A stretch of 64,000 bases of DNA from Fratercula arctica (Eukaryota; Chordata; Aves; Charadriiformes; Alcidae): contig CANTUZ010000001.1 in NCBI GenBank assembly GCA_947846985.1, positions 183,728,455 to 183,792,454 on the forward strand, given 5' to 3'. This document shows, one piece after another, positions 38,601 to 53,829 of the stretch. Below the pieces are notes generated by a model. The model saw only the letters and a list, made by a program, of their open reading frames with translations. It was not told where the DNA came from and ran no database searches. Every line of letters begins with the position of its first letter. The first letter of the stretch is position 1. Made by a program: the position numbers and the translations under genes.

Positions 38601-41600
38601 AATTTAAAGTAGCAAATCAACTTTCATGTCTAAGTGCACAAAACCAATGTTTTTCATATCAAGACAGATATTTAAAGTCTCAAGGACAAATTTGTTATTT
38701 TTTTTTTTAATTTATGTTGGGTTTTTTGTTTTGTTGTTTGGGGTTTCTTTTGTCATTTGAGGTCCCAGAGCAAAGTTCTAGATGGATTTGGATAAAGTTC
38801 ACGACAGGGGTTATGTCACATGGGTTGCATGTGCAGCAGTCACCAGACAATGACCAAGGAAACCCTTGCAACCTTCCTCTTCCAGAAGGAAAAAGGAGAA
38901 AACTGGCATCACCATATTTAGGGTTTGTCAGTAGGGCATAGGAATACTTTTCTTATAATCCCAAGTAGCAGAAAAGGGAGTCTATCTCTCCTTTAAGATT
39001 CACATCATAAGGTGTTTTGTCTTTTACATTTGAACCAAGAGTAGAACAGAAAGGCAACTGACCTGCTTACACCTCTTATTATTTATTTTAAAACATTACC
39101 GGTTTTCATAGTGCATTATAGGGATCTCTGCACTCACACTCACGTCTTGTTTTTCACTTCATAATTCATTCTCTAACAGGAGCTGGCTGCTGTAAAAAGG
39201 AGTTGCTTGGAAGTGTCCTCTATGAAACCGTGGAGGAGGTAAAGATGAAGTAAGACCTTTTCTCACTCTTTAATCTTGATAGTGGGTTCCCAGGATTAGG
39301 TTGGGTCCAACAAATTACATGCATTTCGACATATAACGCTTGCTGCTGGGTAGTTGCCAGGTAAGATAATAAAATTTCTGCTTAATTAAACCACATTCCT
39401 TTCTTCCACAACGGCGGATGATCTTAGCTATTTTTAACATTGCAAGATGTATTCACATCAGTATATGCTGGGAAAAGTGTGATATACCTTTTGTTTATTA
39501 TCAAACCCCAGAACTTCCAGACATAAAGCCAACAGTTGGCACGACTGTGATGCTCTGAACTTAACATATGCTTTCTTACATGTTTCATCAGAGAAAGTTT
39601 ACCTAAGTCACTGCACTGGTTTAGCAGAAATACTGAATGTCATAGGGAAAACAGACAGAGGAAGGAGATTTGAAAAGGACAGAAGGATAGTTAAAATATC
39701 ATTTTGAACAAAATGAACCACTTCTAATGTATTTAGGTTAAGGCATCTGCACCAAAAAAAGCACGCAGTGAAATTTGAGTTGAGAAAACAAATACGATTA
39801 AACCTGAACTAACTTGACTGCTCATTAAAAATGAAGTTAGCCATACAATTGCCTTTGCTACTATAAAAGCATTAAGGGCCAAGTTAGAAAAGGAGTTTCC
39901 TCTTTTTTGCCAGCAATCACTGTAGTCTCTTGATCATCAAAGTACTTTATTAGAAGGTACATTTCAGTACTTAACCTTCCATATATGCTAAACAACTGCA
40001 GGTATTGAAAAGGAGGTTCACGGAGACTAGAACAACCACTTCTCTTCTTTGCTTTGCTGGGTAGAGTCACAGAACAATGCATCTAACTCATTTCCACAAA
40101 TTAAAATAGAACCTGGACGAGGTGGGGTGGAGGGCTGGAATTAGGGCTATCCATTCACCGGCCATACTGCCTTTTTCGCAAGAGCAGTCCTTACAGTTCT
40201 CTCCAATGTTGCCTTTCACTCGAGTGAAAGAGATACTTTATTTAGGGGTGCATTTTCACATTAGGCTTGCTCTGATCTAATGAAAAGTAGCTGTCAAGAA
40301 GATAGGGAGAGGTCCTGAGCTCTTCTGTTCCTCACTACAAGTTCCTGCCCTCTCTCCTTGCACTTAAGAATTGTAGTATCCCCAGTGAGCTACAACAGTT
40401 CATTGATCCAAGAGAAAACAAAGTGATACAAGAAAGTATTAGGTTCTGACATGACAGAGATTTCCCAAAAGGCACTATCTCTTTTGGATGACAGCCTGAA
40501 ATTAAAAAAAAGTGAAGCAACATGTGAAACTACACCCCCGGCCTACGTCTTCATGGATCTGAGCCGGGTCAATGCCATACTGAATTATTCCCATCTCTCT
40601 AAGTTGACTCTGTTCCTCCCTCATGAAGCACTGGTGAGGAATACTCTGCAAAGCCAAGGAGAATTACTTCAGAGCAGAGTCAAACATCTAAAGACATGTA
40701 TTTATGCACAGTTATTTTGCTTCTAAAAATAATTTTTAAAGAAATCAAGAAAGATCCTAATATCTCTGACTTACTGAGTACTCCATTTGACACAATGAAG
40801 GGAAAAGTCAACAACATCCAACATGATTTTTCACATCTCTGCCAAGTTCATAAAAGTCAAAATACATGTTATTCAAAGACAGCCTCACAAACAGGCTTTC
40901 TCTTCACCTGCTTTGCTATGGGAAAGAATTAAGTTCTCAGAATTGCAGACTTACTGCATTTCCCACGGAATTCTGTACTGCTGCTGACACAGTCTTCAAA
41001 TTCAATTTATATTTAGTTCTTTCATTCAGAGTAATCATTTACTTAGTATGACCATTCTTTCGCATGGTCTTCAGCTAGGACCCAGTTTCTTCACGTCCCC
41101 GTGATTCACATCCGTACTTTCTTGTTCAATTACTTTTCACTTTAGCATCCCATTTACTGACTTTAACAGAATCTTATACCGTTCAGTCATTTAATGCTTA
41201 TAGTTATGGAAAAACGAGATGCGTTTTATTTGGAGGTAGCTTGTTGGAAATCTTGTTTTATGTTCAGCAACTTTAAAATACACACAGAGCACAAACAGTC
41301 TTTAACATTTTTTTCACACATTCAGGACAAGATGTTGAATAAAACATGACATAGGGATAGACTGTAAGCAGCACGCTACCAATAGATTAACTTAACAATG
41401 GGAAGGGATGCTAAACTCCCTACCTACTGGACATTTAATTAGGTCCAGAATAGGCTTTGGTAGCTTCAGCTCACATAAGTAAAAATTCAGAAGTGATCTA
41501 CTGCATCTTAAACCTCATCTTGTCTTTGAGCTTCTCTTGCCTTCTTTCATGAATAGCAATGGAGACGTGGACTTAACATTCAAAGGCTTTGGGACTGTTC

Positions 41601-42540
41601 CCTCCTTTCTTTCATAAAGGGAAGCTCTTTGGACATACACCATTTCCTTCTAGATGGTAACCCCTTCATGTTTAAACACATTGAACGGCAGGATGCAATA
41701 AGCAAGCAATCCTGTGGTCCCCCTACCATTAAAAATCCTGCACTTAAATTTCTACCTCATAGAAAAATGATTCCAGACGTAACGATCTGACTAAAAAGAA
41801 CCAACAAGAACACTAACTTCAACTGAGTTTTACTTTATTTACATCACTTCACCAGCATATATCTCCACTAACCTAACCAGAATTACTCCTGATGCACGTG
41901 GGGACGAAGACAACAGAACTGGGTCTCTTGCCCTCATATGCTTTCCTGTGACATGATGGTATCGCAAGAGCATAGCAGCATGTAAAGCCCATATATACTG
42001 CTTTTTCACCGTGTCTCAGGCACATTTCACAAGATGGAAGATGCATTCATAAACTTCTCTGCACATTTCCATTAAAAAAACTGGCACTGACATTTAATTT
42101 TTACTATCTTTATGATTCAAAACATGTCCTTGTATTTCTTCCTAATGAGTTGCAGCATTGTTCCTAGTGTAGTCTGTTAGATATGTGAATTTTTAATTCT
42201 GAAGAGAAGCACTATATTATACAAACTCTGTAAGTCATGTAAAAAGGAATGTCAAACGTTTATTGGATTTCCCTGAGTTTTATATCCACCAACCTTTTAC
42301 AGTAATTTATTCAAATAACATTTATTTGGTTTATCGGGAATAAAATAGTCTAAAAAAGTGTAGGCAAGTACCATACATCAATGTATGCAGTCTCCTGCAA
42401 AATAGTTCTAACATAGTACCATCCTTCACATATATTTACCAGGATGCATTTTCTAAATAGTGAAATTCTAGATTTGGAGGCTTTTATTTCAAAAGATAGG
42501 CAAATTAGTTGTATACACAAGTTATATCATTAGCAATATA

Positions 42541-42569
42541 GGTGTGTATATACACACACACACATATAT
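42541..42569. repeat. TG/TA/CA mixed dinucleotide repeat
   Basis: Alternating purine-pyrimidine sequence (TGTGTATATACACACACACA and on). It is a short microsatellite with partial dyad symmetry, in an intron. Confidence 0.75.
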
Positions 42570-45500
42570 GAAAACAATATTTAGTCTGCCCTGTGACAAA
42601 ATAGAACTGCATTTCTCAACTTAATCAGAACCTGTTGCTTTGATGAGTACTCTCCTTTAAAAAAGCACCCTGACTGGGCAGTTCCTGTGCTCACTTGCAT
42701 CTCAAATACATGCCTGGCACAACAGAGCTTTTCCATCTGCACACCAGTTTGCAAATGATGCAGAAATCATTAAGTTATCTAAAAGGCAAAACAGCTATTA
42801 AAAAGGAAACTGAAAAGTCTTTTTAAGGTATTTATGGAAAAGGGTGCAAACAAAGACAGGTACTTGACAGAGCATTTGTTAGGTTAATGTAATGTTCTGG
42901 ATTATGACACAGAAGAAGAATTAACCCAAGATTCTCCATCAAAACTCACCGAGCTATATCAGAATTTTAAACCTGTTTTTGCTAAACAATCAGTTACACT
43001 GTGTACCAGGTTAAAGAAAAGCTCATACGGGAATAAAGATTTGCGAGAGGTTCTGGCTACTAATTTCATTTTTAATATTGATATACTTTTAGGAAGAAAA
43101 AAAAAAGAAATTCTCAAAGCACTGTCAATATGGTAAAATAAGAGAAATATCCCTTGTGACATGAATGCTGGCCAAGCAGCATCTCGGTGTGTAGGTTATT
43201 CCAAAAAGGAGATTTAAAAACTCATTTCATTCATCTATGAGAGTCTAACATAACCTTCTCTCAAAACTAAATCAGATGCTGGTTTTGTGCTCAAAGCCTC
43301 ATAGCCTTTTCAGGCAGCACCCTGACAGAGCAGCTCAGTGATCGCCGCTTCTGCCCAGGCCACATATCAACACTTTTTAGGTTGTGTTGAAGCTTCTCCC
43401 TCCCTTTCAGCATGCTGTTATCTTCAAGGAATTTCATTCTTACCGGCGTTGAGTGAGCACACACGTGCAAACTATTATTTTTTCAAATCCATAGGAATCT
43501 TGTATTTGTTTGGAGTTTTCTGAGTGGAAAGATGTTTTTAGCGTTGTCGCAACAAATGGCAGTAACTAAGTCTATCACCATCAAGAAGCTCAATCTGTTG
43601 GCAATAAACAACCATTTATTTTGTATTCTAAAGGCAGTCAGATACTTTAAACATGAAAGAAGTATCAACTGCGTTACTAACAATTGTAGAAGGATGTCAA
43701 CAGGCAACAAGAGCTTTTGCAGGAAGTTTTCTACTAAACTAGTTGTAGTTTTAAAGATGCTCAACTCAAAAATTCGTAATTAATTTACACAAGATCTTAC
43801 TGAATACAGAATGCAATGAAAAACACATTAACCTTTCTTGATGAAAGAAAATATACTTTCTGAACAGAGGTGATTGCACTCCTCTGGTAGTGAGAGTAGG
43901 TAGAGCCCTTCCTTTTGCCACTTGACTGAGATCCAGTGCCGCAGTAGGCAGCCACAAAAGGGACTTTCTACTGTTCCATAGAGCCTGACCATCCTTTTTC
44001 CAGGCTGTCATGACCTGCTTTAAAGGAATTACAAAGCAAGGCAGGGATAAATGCATTTTGTGAATAATCCACAAATGCAATTTTTATTGCATTTTGCCAG
44101 GCAGAATATTTAATTTCTTATGACATTTTACCACTAGATTAGGTCTGTAATTTACTTACAAAACTCTAGTATAAATTTTAACATGAGAAGGAACAACTTT
44201 TTCCTTTTTAATTCATGGCTACTTTGGTGGCATTTCAAAAACTAATGAATATACTGACAGATGACTGAATGACAGGTTTCAAAGAAATGTTTTTGCTTTC
44301 TGTGGCTAAACATTTGACAGTTTTCTTGTAGAAATGTGTTTCCTGAATAACACTTTACAGAAATTCAACAAAAAGGATTTATACTCCAAAGTTGTAAAAG
44401 CCAAAACCATATAAACTGTAACTATTTCAAGAAACTAAGTGGCCATCAACATTTGTATATCCAGTCTTTGTCATTTTGTTCTAGCACTGTACACTGTCAT
44501 TATCTGTTCTTTCAGCAGTATTAAAAGGCTTTACAAACTGCTGATACTCGGTCATTTACTCTTTAGTGAAGCCAGAGAGCTTTACAACATTACCAGACCA
44601 CATCACATATCAAAAGACACTTCGCTACTGCAAAAGAGGGCTCCTGATGCCAGACAGATGACATTATTGAGCTATTACAGTACTCACATCTGCTAATTTT
44701 TAGCCATGAGAGTTCACGAATCCCAAAACAAACCCAAAAACCTCTGTGGAATGAGATTACATATTCTTCATCATGCCTTATTTAACAATGTTTCTGCTTT
44801 GGATTCCACAAACCCTATATAGATTAACCATTTAATATAAGCTTGAAAACGTTGATGCTCCACAGTTGCAAAAAAGGCATAAATGGACAATTTTTATGTC
44901 ACAAATTTTAGATTTCACTTTTTGCAACAGAGGGAATGCAATCCCTGTTGTTTAATTCAAAGTCTGAAATCACCTGCTACATTTTTCTATTCTAATGCTG
45001 ATCTCAACGGAATGCAAAGTGATACTGTAAGCATTTTTTCCCCTCTGATGACAGTGCCTGCACAGCCCAATCTAGTACTTTACTGATCAAGTTATAGGGT
45101 CACTGAGATTTCAGCTCAGCTCTGTTCAAAACTAAGGTTATTCTTCCTGCCTCTGCCTGACAAGTTTAGGGCCAGAACTTTCAGTTCTCTATCCTTAGCC
45201 TTACACATGCTAGACTAGGTTCCACAAATTCACCTGACAAAACCAGAGCCACTATCCCTAACTCTTCATCAAGTTATACTGGCTTCTGGTCCACGACTAT
45301 AGGTCTGTGCCCAATTTAATTTCATCACTAGCAAACTACAGGTTCTGTAAGGTTACAGACAAGTGTCCTCTTGCAGCTGGCTCAATTAACAAAGGAATTA
45401 ACCAAATTTAAACAGGTAAAATATCAAATGAGTGATTTAGCTGGCTCTCATAGGAAGGCAATACCCATCAGCAGGGAAAAAGGCAGGCAGGCTGATAGGC

Positions 45501-48500
45501 TGTAAGATCTTTTGCTGGCTCAGCTGTTTGAAGAACATCCATGTGCCTACGTGCTAAGTTGAGAAGACACCAAGTTAGAAAGCTAATTACGTCGACACAG
45601 GATGGTGTGCTCCTTCAGCCATTTCCTATTGTGAATGAGTGGTGAAGAATTATGGTAACATAAAAAGCAATGGCTTTATAACTGCTGTTTAGTGATAAAG
45701 TCCAAATAAGGGCCACATATATTTGCTGTGTGAAATGTCACACGCTGTGTCACAGAAAGCTTTTCATATCCTGCCATCGCCACTCTCCTTTCAAATTAAG
45801 TTGAAAAAAGCATAGATATCTTTGTATGAATCTTCCTACCTGTATAGTACAGATGAAAAGATCTTGACAAAAATCAACTAGAAGGGTAAATTAAATAATC
45901 TGAACCTAATTCCATCAGTTTTCATATACCACTACGAATGCAATCTCATCACAGGCACCCAATGATAGCAAATGATATCCTAACTTAGCAATGTCAACAG
46001 GAATTCTGCTGCTAAGTTCAACTGGACACAATTTCACCCAAACACGTTCCTCAAATCAAATAAGGTTATTATTGGTTGAGTACAAGTATCAAAGGAGTTA
46101 CACAAAGTGGGTACTTCCTGGAAACTAAATGGAGGTTATGCTGAACTAATGTACTTGAAATCCAGGAGGGGAGTACAGGTCAAGTATTCTGCTTTCCTGA
46201 GGTCTATGAGAAGAGAGCAGGGTGCAACAGAGTGCCTGAGAGCAAAGGTGCTGTGCAATCCACATCTCTCAGGCTCCACAAGCTACTGTCAGACATGTCA
46301 CAGGCAGTTACTGTACTAAACAGACAAGGAAGGCAACTGCATGCCTAACGGAGACAAGTGCTGACATCTGTCAAGGTATAAAATGCACATACCACATATT
46401 GCCCTTACAGTCTGTTTGTGTCCTCAGCCTGTGTTCTCTCTGTAACCTTTCTCTCACATGGTCACTTCTCTGTGCAATGTCTCTTCTTCTTGAAGGTTCC
46501 CTGCAATCCTGAAGGCAAGATCTACAGCCTACAGCAGAGACCTCCACTGAACAACAGGTGTAGGAGAAGAGCTGAAGCTTTGTAAGAAGAGATATTGTGC
46601 TGCTGCTGCAAGAAGAATCATGGGTGCAGGAATATTTGTTGTTACAGTCTGCAACTCAGTGTTTGTAGTCTTTGTTTATTTGTATTTTTCAAGGGAAGAA
46701 AACTTTGTCCTTGACTGGTTAGGTCAATTCATCACTGGATGCCATGCAACTCGGGGATACTCAATAGCTCAATAATGAACAACCCGAGAATATCAAATAC
46801 GTTACATGCAAGCCACAAGATCTTACTTGAACATCTTGGATCAAAACCAGAAACAATAGACACAGGCTTCCCGGCACTAAACACCATAAGGACATAAACA
46901 CCTAGCTCCAGAGAAGAACTCAAATTGTTGGTTTGGGCATCTACGTTCCCTATTGCACTGAACACAAGAGACAGATGTTTATGCTCAGCATTCACAACAA
47001 CCAGCAATCTCAGTGAGGAAATGCCTATCACAGCCAATAGAAACTACTGAAAAAATTTAAATCCTGTCTTTCTCCTGAGAGTTCAAAGTACTATTATATC
47101 AGCATGAAACCAAAAATCAGAGCTGAAAACCTGTTGTGCAGTAATGAGACCATGCCATGACTTTAAGTATGGAAGAAGGATGCAGCATTGCTTTCACAGG
47201 AGCGTGGTAATGCAACTATGGAGTAGGAGGAAACCTGTACGCTAGGCTTTTTCCATTTCAGCTTTAAGCTACCAAAAGGCCATAATCACAAGACTCTCGA
47301 GAGTTCACATTTCTCCCGAAGCTGGGGCACTGTGCAGTCAAGAAAACATAAGTAACTGCTTCTATGGTGTATATACAGCAAATAAGCAATTGCAGTATGC
47401 TATCTTCCAAAATCGAGGTTATCTTCTTGTGTGTAGGGTTGCCCTCTAATAGGAACCCAATACTGTGATAACACTGGTTGCTGTTTCATGGAAGCTATTT
47501 CTGATCCTTAAGAGTGCTCAGTCCGCCTTGGTAAAGAGTAGCCCCTGCTACAACATGTTTGTGAGAAGAATAAAACTAAGCATCCTCCTTGGATCTTTAA
47601 GTATAACAAGAGTTACATCAATGAAAAAATATCTTTATTCAGTTTGACATAGCAAAATAAACAGTCAGAGGTTTAAGGAAGCTTTTTTGTGGCTCTTCCC
47701 CTTTTAAGTACTAAAGTAAAACTCTTCCTATCAAAATGTAATTACTTAAATCCTCTCCAACATCACCATTCCTCCCAGCCCCTCCACAGATACAGCTTTA
47801 AATTAACAAATGGATTTCATTTCAGTTTGAAAATGCATTATTAAGTGTTGCAGTAATGCTGGGAAAACACAAAGATGGTGATGACTGTTCTGGTCAGTAT
47901 AATACATTTGTTGTGGTAAAGCCTTTAATATGATTGTTTCAATAGAATACATGGGCCAAACACCCTTCCGATTTTACTTCCTACTTATCGGTACTCCTGC
48001 AGCTTCACACAGGCTACCTGCATGATTTTTGTGAAAGGAGTATGAAGAACCCAGCTCTCAAAATCCTTTTTATTACTTACCTTTGGGAGACCAGTGAACA
48101 AGCATCAAACACCTTGAAAGGCCTACTTTGGTTTTAAAAAGGACAGGTGTGGATCCAGTTTCCTTACAATTTAAGCATGAGTTACTAATCGCTTTTCTAC
48201 ATCAGTGCCAAAAAATGAGTCAAACAAAATGCCCCATCCACTTTTCCAAACTTGTGTTAATTTTCAACTGACTAAACAAAGCATACTTCAGTAAAAGCTT
48301 CAGCTTAAAAAGTTTACTTATAAAGTAAGTTAAAAACTGATAGCAGCATACATATGAAAACGTGGAGAATCACAATTGTATTTCACACGCACAGATTTGC
48401 TTTGGGGGAACCGTGTAAAGGAAGAAACAAGATTCAGTTGTTGAAGTAGAAAAAAATAACTCTTCTATGGTTCCCATTAAACCCCACAACCACTTTTAAC

Positions 48501-51283
48501 GTCTGCAGGCTGCAGGAATATTTTGTGTCTTTCCAGCATTTTACATCAACTAATTGAATTAATCAGCATTTCACTAACTAAAGACCCAAAGTGCTGCATC
48601 TAAAGTGCTTATACTTTTCCACGTTCCTCAACCACCTCATTGTTCTGGTAAATACCCCAAAGTCCCAAAAAGAATAAAATACTGTCTTTACGCTTTCAAC
48701 AGCAAATACTGTGATATCTGAATCAATGAGACACGGAGAAGTACAGTGGAAAAAAAATGTTAAAACATATTGTAAGAAACTTAATCCATTTACTTGCATG
48801 CAGTGAAGTTGTTTGATTCTCCAGGGCTCTGCAAACAGTCCAAGGCAACTAATACTGTCCTTTAAGTATGTGACTAATTTGGAAGAACGGTTGCTGTATC
48901 TTACTCCATATCACCATTCAAGATACGGCTCTGTCTCATGAGTTTTAGAACTGCTTGAAAGACAGTAACGGGTGGAAGCACGCTGTCCTTCTGCAGTCTG
49001 CTGTTCTAGATGCGAAGCAGCTTCAATACCTTCAAAGCCTGTGTGGCCTGAGAGCTACCATTTCACACAGAGGACTGGAGAAACTTGTCTGAACAAACTT
49101 AAACGTAGGAAGATACAACAGTTGGTGGTAGGTTATTTAAAAAATACCTACAGGGTTTAAATCTTCCTTGCAACATTTTTCTCTTTTCTCTGGCTGGAAA
49201 ACATCCATTCCTGCCAGCCAAACATCCATTTTCCTTTGAAGTACTTCCTGAGAATTTAATTGCCCAGTAAATTGCCAACAAAACTTTCAAGTTGTAGACC
49301 AGCCCTGAGAGACTCCAGACGGAACAGCCTGTAACACTTAATTCATCTTTCCACAGTCAGTGAGGAGGGCAGAGTTACTCTACAAGCCTCCAGCCATAAA
49401 AATCAATTTTTGACTGGACAAAGTTCACTGAGCTAAATATGGCCGCATAAAGGAGGTAGTTTTGTGTTTGCCACCAAACGCAATCTGAAGTTATGTTGGA
49501 GCAACATTTTTGAGAACTGGAATATTTGTTTAGATAATCAGTGAATCTACCAACATAAGCACTACAACTCAAATTTTAAAATGTTTCATATTTGAAAGTG
49601 TGTTTCTTAGACAATTCAAACTTCTACAGTTATTTAGCCTGTCATACGCAGTTCTTTCATTCTTGGCAGGCCCTCCAAATTGACTACTTACTATATATTT
49701 CAAGTTGGCAAGGTTCAAGTGATGACACAACAAAAATACAGTGGAGAGGAGCCTTAAATTACTGAAATATTTTTTAGTAACTGAAACAATTTCAGATTCT
49801 CAGTATCAAACCTTCTCAAAAGAAATAATTTTCCATAATAAAGCAAAAAGACTGAACATTCTTGCAGCTAGGAAACATGAAGATTAAACCAGAGTAATTT
49901 CTTTTTAAAGAAAATGCCAAGTAACTGTAGTAAAAATCCAGGAAGTGCTGACATCGTTTCACAATACTGTAAACTATGTACCTCATGCAGTTCTGCAAAA
50001 TCTGTTATCTGTCAGGAAAATGTAAATTGAGGTAGCACTGAATTGCAGTAATGCCTAGTGTGGTATGAATAATCTATTTATTTTTTGTTGTTTGGAAACA
50101 ACTATTTTACCAAAAAAAAAAAAAATGTTTACACTAGAATACAGACTATTAATCACTCATGACACATTTTACTATGAATATTTTAGTGAATACTTTTTAA
50201 ATTGTCAGTACAGAAAAATCAAGATTTGTAAACACTAGATACTCAGGCCTGCAAAGGGTGTTGAAATACATTATCACAAAGGCCTAACCTTAACTTCATT
50301 ATTTAATTTTTAATTAAAGATAAGCTTTTTGCATGTGAATTCATACTAGAGGTATTACTTCAATAGGTCAACTATTATTTCTTATATTTTATTTCAGGAT
50401 CTTCATACAATTTATTTTCTACTGCTTTTCCCACTTCACTGAGAAGTTTCTCCCATTCCCATTACACTCCCATTGTAACCTTTTCATATACTTGAGCATG
50501 TCCTAGCAACACAGCAGCTAGAAAAGCACAGAAAAAATAGAGCGGCAAATGAGCAGCAAACATTAAAAGATTTATAAAGAGAGTAAATTATTTAGGAGAA
50601 ACAACGGAAGTTAAAAATATTTTGGAAGGCACAATCTGTGTACCTCTATATTCCCCAGATCTTTGTATTTGAATTCTCTATCCTTTTTTTAAAACACTGA
50701 AATATATGTACACTTGTAGGATAAAGACGGAAAACAGAGATCAAGAAGGGGCCTTTTACGTCACAGGCTGAAAAAAAGTATAATTTACCTTAAAAGTTAT
50801 GACACTATTGAAAGATGCAGTTTTAAAAAAAAAAAAATTAAAAAAAGACAACCTGGATTTAATTGTATTTCAACTTTTATATTAAAGTTCAAATTGTTAT
50901 GAAATTCTTATTTAGTCTTCCACCCAGAAGGACTCACACTAATGTCATAGTTGCAAGACCTGATGGCCCATTAGGACATACCTGCTTTTAATCCTGGGAT
51001 TCTGTACAATGTCTGCTTGGGTTTCTGAGAGTAAAAGTAAGCAATGCAACTTAAGTTTGGAAGTAACATTTTTTAATTATCCGAGAAGCGTTAATTTAAA
51101 GAATTGCTTTTCTTATATTGTTTCTATATTTTAACCTCAGTTAATCTCTCTGAAAAAAAGAAAACCATTCTTTGTTCAGGAAAACACAGGCCCTTCCTTC
51201 ATTACCATCTTTGGCATTTCTTGTCTTCTCTCAGTTTATCTCTGTACCTCTCACAATAATTTCCTAACATAGCATGTACTTTC

Positions 51284-51303
51284 TTTTTTTTTTTTTTTTT
51301 TTT
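51284..51303. repeat. T homopolymer tract (20 bases)
   Basis: An uninterrupted run of 20 T. It produces the lysine run in an open frame on the other strand, which is therefore not a gene. Confidence 0.85.
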
Positions 51304-52469
51304 GGCACTACCCAAATATTTTCTGGTCACTGTGAATACCTCAATGCCAGAGTCACAATATTGCCTACAAAGTTGGCAAGGTCTCTTGTGTGCTGTTGAA
51401 CCAGCCTGAAAGAAACTCTTGAGTAAAAAAGATACAGAATATTCGGGGTGAGAGGGTGGAAGCTTCAGTAAGCTTTTGATCATGTCTGATGATAAGAAAT
51501 CAATGAGATTTGGAAGTATACATCCAAGGTCAAACAGAATTAAAAGATGGCTCATTTTGGGAACAGGACAGACTGATATCTGCTGAGAATTATCAAACGT
51601 CTACAGCACGCGTTGACCCAAAGGATGCTTTGTAGGCCTACAAAAGCAAGAAGCAGCTCTTACGTCTGGTAAAGACAGTCAGGAAGGAAAAGAGACAGGA
51701 AGAGAGACACAGAAAGAACATAAAGTTGGGGAAGTCCTCTGATCCATTACTGATTGTTTTTTCAATCCTCTGCTGGTATCAAGAATGGAGAAACTATTTT
51801 ATATTCACAGAAATCTTGTGGTTTCAAGAATACATCTCTCACTCTTTCACTCACACACGCACAGTGAAATATGTGCTGTTCACAGCAAACACATTTAATA
51901 ATTTGGAACTTTTCTTGCTGGAAGAACCTTTGGCATCTATCCCTCCCTTGCAGTGTAAGAAGAATCGCTGTTGTTAGATTTGTCTTGAATGGAAAGCAAA
52001 ACCGTGTACACTGAACACATTATCACTTCTTATTCTGAAATCTACAGGTCTACATACTATACCAGAGCTCATATGTAACATAGCATGGGTCAGAAATGAA
52101 AGACATTGCATTTCTTGAGATACAAAATAAGATTCCTAAAATACACTTTTAAAAATATTCAAAGAACTAAGACTGAATATTTCATTTAAAAAAAAAAAAA
52201 ACAACAATGAATTAAAAAACTGGCACCCATATATTAGAAAAACGTCTGTGGTCTTTGCTAGACTTATTTTTAATCTTAATCTTCAATTGATAAGCACCTC
52301 TGACTACTTTCCTTTCCTACATACCCTCAGATTCTTGCATTATCATATGCAGCACCATGGCAGCAAGAGATAAAAAGCCCCAAGAATGTCTTGGGCCAGA
52401 CTTCAAATCAGGGAAAGAAAACTATCTACCCCAAATAATGCAGACATTTGAGAGACTACAACGAAAGAC

Positions 52470-52905
52470 AGAATCATACAATTATTGAACGGCTTGGGTT
52501 GGGAGTAACCATGAAGATCATCTAGTTCTGACCCCCCTGCCATGGGCAGGGACACCTCCCACTAGACCAGGTTGCTCAAAGCCCCATCCAGCCTGGCCTT
52601 GAACACTTCCAGGGATGGGGCATCCACAACCTCCCTGGGCAACCTGTTCCAGTGCCTCACCACCCTCACAGTAAAGAATTTCTTCCTGATACCTAATATA
52701 TATCTCCCCGCTTCCAGTTTAAAGCCATTACCCCTTGTCCTATCACTACATGCCCTTGTAAAAAGTTCCTGTCCACCTTTTTTGTAGGCCCCCTTCAGAT
52801 ACTGGGAGACCGCTATAAGGTCTCCCTGGAGCCTTCTCTTCTCCAGGCTGAACAAGCCCAACTATCAGCCTGTCCTCACAGGAGAGGTGCTCCACCCTCC
52901 ACTAG
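52470..52905 (-). mobile_element. CR1 LINE 3' fragment with ORF2 C-terminus
   Basis: The 3' end lies at about 52470 (AGAATCATACAATTATTGAA as read on the plus strand). The minus strand keeps an open frame of 99 codons (52562-52861) with CR1 ORF2 C-terminal motifs: [32 protein letters not shown] and [10 protein letters not shown]. The element is about 435 bases and 5'-truncated. The intact stretch of frame suggests it is younger than the other copies here. It is of the same type as the copy at 63704-64000. Confidence 0.93.
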
Positions 52906-53764
52906 AAAGGAACTCTTGCTAGTAAAAAGTGAAGTAAAAATCTGGAAATAGAAAAATCAGATTTATACCAGAAGAAGAGGCCAAGGAAAGGCTCGGGATT
53001 ACTGGTCACAGGACATGGAAGTACAAAACAATGCCTGAACAGCTTCTACATCTGCCTGCAGCAAAAAGATGAAAATTAGTTATCTGTCAAACCTTCCATC
53101 CACAGACAACATCTTTGTTGGTGGGACTAAATTTCTCATTTTGTTTTGCAAATCATAGTTCAGAAAGCAGACTAAGTTATGAGAACCCTAGTGAAGCTTA
53201 ACTGTTATGGTAAAGTTTGACCTATCTGCTTGTAGAGGTACATGTGACAGGCAGTGTAGGAGTTCGTGTATGCCAATAGTGCTCCCCCTGGTCACAAAAA
53301 GGAGCAAGAGATGCTAAAGCTACTTCTCCTCTGTCCCTACTGAGCCTCTTAATTGCAAACAGGCCAAATTCCTTATGGAAGAAGAAAAGTGCCACATGGA
53401 CAACTGTCCTGAGATCAGGCACCAGCCTCATCCTCCTCTGAAGACAATAGGGGTAGGCGAAGAATTAATTCTGGGTGATGTACATACAGCATCATGTTGG
53501 AAGCAGTGCAGGGCATGAGGAATAAGTACAGCTTCCACCTTGTTACTGTTAATGCTTATATAAGCTTCAGAAGGTTACCTTCAGTTTACTCAGGAGGCAA
53601 CCGAGGCTCAGAAAACATAGGCAATTCAGACCCTAGTGAATGGATTGATATTTTTTCCTAGAGATAGCAAAACAAAATATTGCTCAAGATTTGAAGACTG
53701 CAGCAAAGTCATGATTAAAGCCCATTCAATGGAGCAATTACTATTACTTTGAGCAGTAAATGAC

Positions 53765-53829
53765 CTATAGGGGAACTGATTGACTCGATGATCTTAAAAG
53801 GTCCCTTGCAATCTAGACAATTCTATGAC
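53765..53829 (+). mobile_element. CR1 LINE 3' tail fragment
   Basis: A short remnant reading GACTCGATGATCTTAAAAGG, then TCCCTTGCAATCTAGACAAT and TCTATGACA, the terminal part of a CR1 element. It lies 0.9 kb from, and opposite in orientation to, the copy at 52470-52905. Confidence 0.75.

Noticed and set aside
48075..48085. Strong orphan donor on the minus strand (CCCAAAG followed by GTAAGT)
   Set aside because: The nearest upstream acceptor options are poor (AAAACCAAAG), so no convincing exon can be drawn.
51202..51555. 117-codon minus-strand frame
   Set aside because: It spans the T20 tract (a lysine run in translation) and shows no domain; chance frame in intron.
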